42,169 bases of DNA from Heyndrickxia sporothermodurans (lineage in GTDB: Bacteria; Bacillota; Bacilli; Bacillales; Bacillaceae_C), in assembly GCF_016785185.1 (NCBI RefSeq), contig NZ_JAEKDY010000017.1. One strand, given 5' to 3'. The position numbers and the translations under genes were made by a program. Shown one piece after another: positions 40,412 through 42,169 of the stretch. Within the stretch, counting starts at the first letter, position 1, and every line of letters starts with the position of its first letter. The notes below the pieces were generated by a model, which was not told the origin of the DNA, made no database searches, and saw nothing but the letters and a program-made list of their open reading frames with translations.

Positions 40412-40768
40412 ATGATACAGTCGTCTTGGTTTTTATTAATAATATTCGGTTTAGCAAGTTTCCGGTTAACTCGGTTAATTGTATCGGATAGTATTACCGC
40501 GTTTATACGGAAACCTTTTCATAATGAAGTAGAAATGGCTGATGATGAAGGAAATATGTCAACGTATATTCAAATAAAAGGAACAGGGATTAGAGCTTGG
40601 ATCGGTGAGTTATTGAGCTGTTATTGGTGTACCGGCGTTTGGTGCTCGTTTGTCTTGTATGTGACATGGTTAATGTGGCCATTTGTAGTCGAACCGGTCA
40701 TCATTGTTCTTGCTATTGCAGGAATCGCGGGGATCATTGAATCGATTATTACAAAAATCCTAGACTAG
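40412..40768 (+). CDS. yjcA: Sporulation membrane protein YjcA (DUF1360)
   Basis: 118 aa membrane protein of the sporulation-induced YjcA/DUF1360 family. First helix at residues about 5-20 (WFLLIIFGLASFRLTRLIVS), a charged loop, the conserved motif LLSCYWCTGVWCSFVLY with three cysteines, and a last hydrophobic segment (VIIVLAIAGIAGIIES). In B. subtilis it is located directly after the cotVWXYZ cluster, as it is here after cotZ. Molecular function is unknown; it is divergently oriented from cotZ. Confidence 0.9.
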   Translation: MIQSSWFLLIIFGLASFRLTRLIVSDSITAFIRKPFHNEVEMADDEGNMSTYIQIKGTGIRAWIGELLSCYWCTGVWCSFVLYVTWLMWPFVVEPVIIVLAIAGIAGIIESIITKILD

Positions 40769-40838
40769 TGCACGAACAACCCGTTTTTTACAACATAATA
40801 TAAAATATGGGGCTATATATTAGAAAGGATGTTGTGAA

Positions 40839-40970
40839 TTGAAGAAACAAAATGGAAAAATTCCAGTATTACCAAATTATCAATTAGGACAAAATCAAGT
40901 AAACTCCAAAGGGGCAGGGACTTTGGTCAAAAAAGGTGGCTGCGGTTGCGGTAAGAAAAAGAAAAAATAA
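40839..40970 (+). CDS. 43-aa basic peptide with Gly-Cys-Gly-Cys-Gly-Lys tail
   Basis: Short gene starting at TTG 40839 with AGAAAGGATG upstream. The product starts MKKQNGKIPVLPNYQLGQNQ and ends KKGGCGCGKKKKK. The two cysteines in a glycine-rich tail followed by five lysines are typical of tiny spore-coat proteins that are cross-linked into coat layers, but I do not recognise a named family. The terminator stem overlaps its stop codon, which supports a real transcription unit. It is the only gene between yjcA and the spoVA-type operon. Confidence 0.7.
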   Translation: MKKQNGKIPVLPNYQLGQNQVNSKGAGTLVKKGGCGCGKKKKK

Positions 40971-40998
40971 CGGGCATATCGCCTGTTATTTTTTTTGA
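40965..40998 (+). terminator. Terminator of the 43-aa peptide gene
   Basis: AAATAACGGGC-ATATC-GCCTGTTATTT with a T8 run; the stop codon lies in the left arm. Confidence 0.85.
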
Positions 40999-41089
40999 CG
41001 TTCATTTTTCCTACCTTTAATTTCCATATCATAATTAAAATATTTCAGTTAAAAATAATGGTAGCTACGAAATTAATTTGAGGGGAATT

Positions 41090-41566
41090 ATGATGAAAAA
41101 TTCATTGCTAATAAAAACTTGGTTGTTAATCATCGTTCTAATAATGATGGGGTGCAGTCACGAACACGATAGTAAAGAAAGTCGTTTAGCTTTAATGAAA
41201 ACGACACAGCCTGCTCCGGTAAAGATAAGGGATCAACAAGAACGCTCTATCTCAGAGCAAGTAAAAAATGAGGTGTTGCAAAACAAGGCGATATATGATG
41301 CCGCAGTCATTGAAGGCGACAAAAGGATTCTTGTTGCATATAAGGTGAAACATTTTTATCGCTTTAAAATGAAAAGAATTGAAAAAAATCTTCAAAAACA
41401 ACTGAAACATCATTTTCCGAAAAAAAAATTTATCGTATCAAGTGATTACAAAATATTTCTTGAATCGGTTCGCCTTAAAGAAGCAATCAGTGATCGAACG
41501 ATTTCTCAAAAAGAAGCGAAAAAAAGATTTAACGAAATTATTAAATTAACGGAAGAATTAACATAG
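41090..41566 (+). CDS. YhcN/YlaJ-family sporulation lipoprotein
   Basis: 158 aa. Lipoprotein signal peptide with hydrophobic core (LLIKTWLLIIVLIMMGCS), Cys in the lipobox MMGC near residue 20. The mature part contains the YhcN/YlaJ pattern (QVKNEVLQNKAIYDAAVIEG, then ILVAYKVKHFYRFKMKRI and QLKHHFPKKKFIVSSDYKIF). Such proteins sit in the spore inner membrane and are made in the forespore. Start ATG 41090 (or 41093) after GAGGGGA; the TTG at 41078 overlaps that site. It precedes spoVAC by 16 nt; a YhcN-like gene before spoVAC-D-Eb is known in accessory spoVA operons. Confidence 0.88.
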   Translation: MMKNSLLIKTWLLIIVLIMMGCSHEHDSKESRLALMKTTQPAPVKIRDQQERSISEQVKNEVLQNKAIYDAAVIEGDKRILVAYKVKHFYRFKMKRIEKNLQKQLKHHFPKKKFIVSSDYKIFLESVRLKEAISDRTISQKEAKKRFNEIIKLTEELT

Positions 41567-41582
41567 AAAGAGTGTGTGTTAA

Positions 41583-42071
41583 ATGGCAAATATAAATAAG
41601 ACGAAAACGCCTCAACAAATTCAATATGATCAATTAGAAAAAAAGCATGAAATTAAGCGTCCACTTCTAAAAAATTGTATTCGTGCATTCTTTATTGGAG
41701 GTTTAATTTGTGTCATTGGACAAGCAGTAACCTATTTCTATATTTACTTTTTTAATTTTACCGAACAAACTGCCGGAAATCCTACGGTTGCCACAATGGT
41801 ATTTTTTGCTATGTTGTTAACTGGGTTTGGAATGTATGACAAGCTTGGTCAATTTTCAGGTGCCGGAAGTGCTGTGCCTGTTACAGGATTCGGCAATGCT
41901 GTCATTTCAGCAGCTATCGAGCATCAAACTGAAGGCTATGTTTTAGGAGTAGGAGGTAATATTTTTAAATTAGCCGGATCGGTCATTGTTTTTGGTGTGT
42001 TTTCAGCATTTGTTGTTGCTTTAATTAAAACGATCCTTATTCGGTATTGTAAAAAGTTCTATGAAAACTAA
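41583..42071 (+). CDS. spoVAC: SpoVAC, spore dipicolinate channel protein
   Basis: Inner-membrane protein of the SpoVA complex that moves Ca-dipicolinic acid into the forespore and out at germination; SpoVAC behaves as a mechanosensitive channel. After a hydrophilic start (TKTPQQIQYDQLEKKHEIKR) there are four or five hydrophobic segments (AFFIGGLICVIGQAVTYFYI, VATMVFFAMLLTGFGMYDKL, GFGNAVISAAIEHQTEGYVL, SVIVFGVFSAFVVALI). 162 aa, full length. spoVAD and spoVAEb normally follow; here the sequence after 42100 does not encode SpoVAD. Confidence 0.93.
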   Translation: MANINKTKTPQQIQYDQLEKKHEIKRPLLKNCIRAFFIGGLICVIGQAVTYFYIYFFNFTEQTAGNPTVATMVFFAMLLTGFGMYDKLGQFSGAGSAVPVTGFGNAVISAAIEHQTEGYVLGVGGNIFKLAGSVIVFGVFSAFVVALIKTILIRYCKKFYEN

Positions 42072-42169
42072 ATAGTTGTTTAGGTTACTTTCCATTTATT
42101 AGGTGGGGAGCTCCCGCAATCGCTCTTGACAAACACGCCAATGGTTTGATCCAAGGTTAACAAGGGCGA
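42072..42169. other. Terminal stretch without spoVAD; possible mobile-element junction
   Basis: ATTAGGTGGGGAG (about 42097-42109) looks like the ribosome-binding site for spoVAD, but no start codon or SpoVAD coding sequence follows; the TTG at 42126 runs into a stop within six codons. The last 60 bases are more GC-rich than the surroundings. GGGAGCTCCC is a perfect palindrome at the possible junction, and on the minus strand two frames stay open to the window edge. An inserted element or an assembly edge is suspected; I cannot name a family. Confidence 0.4.

Overview
This is a low-GC Bacillaceae chromosome segment. Most of it follows the well-known Bacillus subtilis order app operon - yjbA - trpS - spx - mecA - coiA - pepF - yizD - (roxS) - spxH/yjbI - cwlQ/yjbK - yjbM - nadF - yjbO - prpE - yjbQ - fabI, and resumes with cotO - cotZ - yjcA. 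Protein families, Shine-Dalgarno sequences, a tryptophan T-box, a FapR operator and sporulation genes all fit a spore-forming Bacillus-like organism (perhaps a Heyndrickxia/Bacillus relative, which is inference only).

Layout. 1-127: 3' end of an IS3-family insertion sequence that has cut into appF. 128-4760: the rest of an oligopeptide ABC transporter operon (appF remnant, appA, appB, appC). 4.8-22.1 kb: housekeeping and stress core: YjbA, TrpS behind a T-box, the thiol/oxidative-stress regulator Spx and its adaptors (MecA, SpxH), CoiA, PepF, a truncated haemoglobin, the alarmone synthetase YjbM, NAD kinase, a pseudouridine synthase, PrpE, MgtE and a CPA2 antiporter. The intergenic region between yizD and spxH carries a clear RoxS/RsaE small RNA with a candidate Rex operator. 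The oppABCDF operon that lies between trpS and spx in B. subtilis is absent.

22.2-38.9 kb: after fabI (FapR-controlled) there is a roughly 16-kb accessory island inserted where B. subtilis passes directly from fabI to cotO. It encodes the enzymes expected for UDP-2,3-diacetamido-glucuronic acid synthesis (UDP-GlcNAc 6-dehydrogenase, WbpB/WlbA-like oxidase, WbpE-like aminotransferase, hexapeptide-repeat acetyltransferase), a sugar epimerase, three mutually related GT4-type glycosyltransferases, a GT2-TPR glycosyltransferase, a collagen-like NTTRR-F1 protein with 82 Gly-X-Y triplets, a DUF4855 protein, DUF2642-like small proteins and three unrecognised low-complexity proteins. Several units have good SigK-type promoters (AC-N16/17-CATANNNTA). 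The simplest reading is a late-mother-cell system that builds and glycosylates a spore surface layer.

39-42 kb: spore genes: CotO, a CotY/CotZ protein, YjcA, a 43-aa Gly/Cys/Lys-tailed peptide, a YhcN/YlaJ lipoprotein and SpoVAC. The spoVAD gene expected next is not visible. The sequence after the putative ribosome-binding site looks foreign, so both window ends may be mobile-element junctions.
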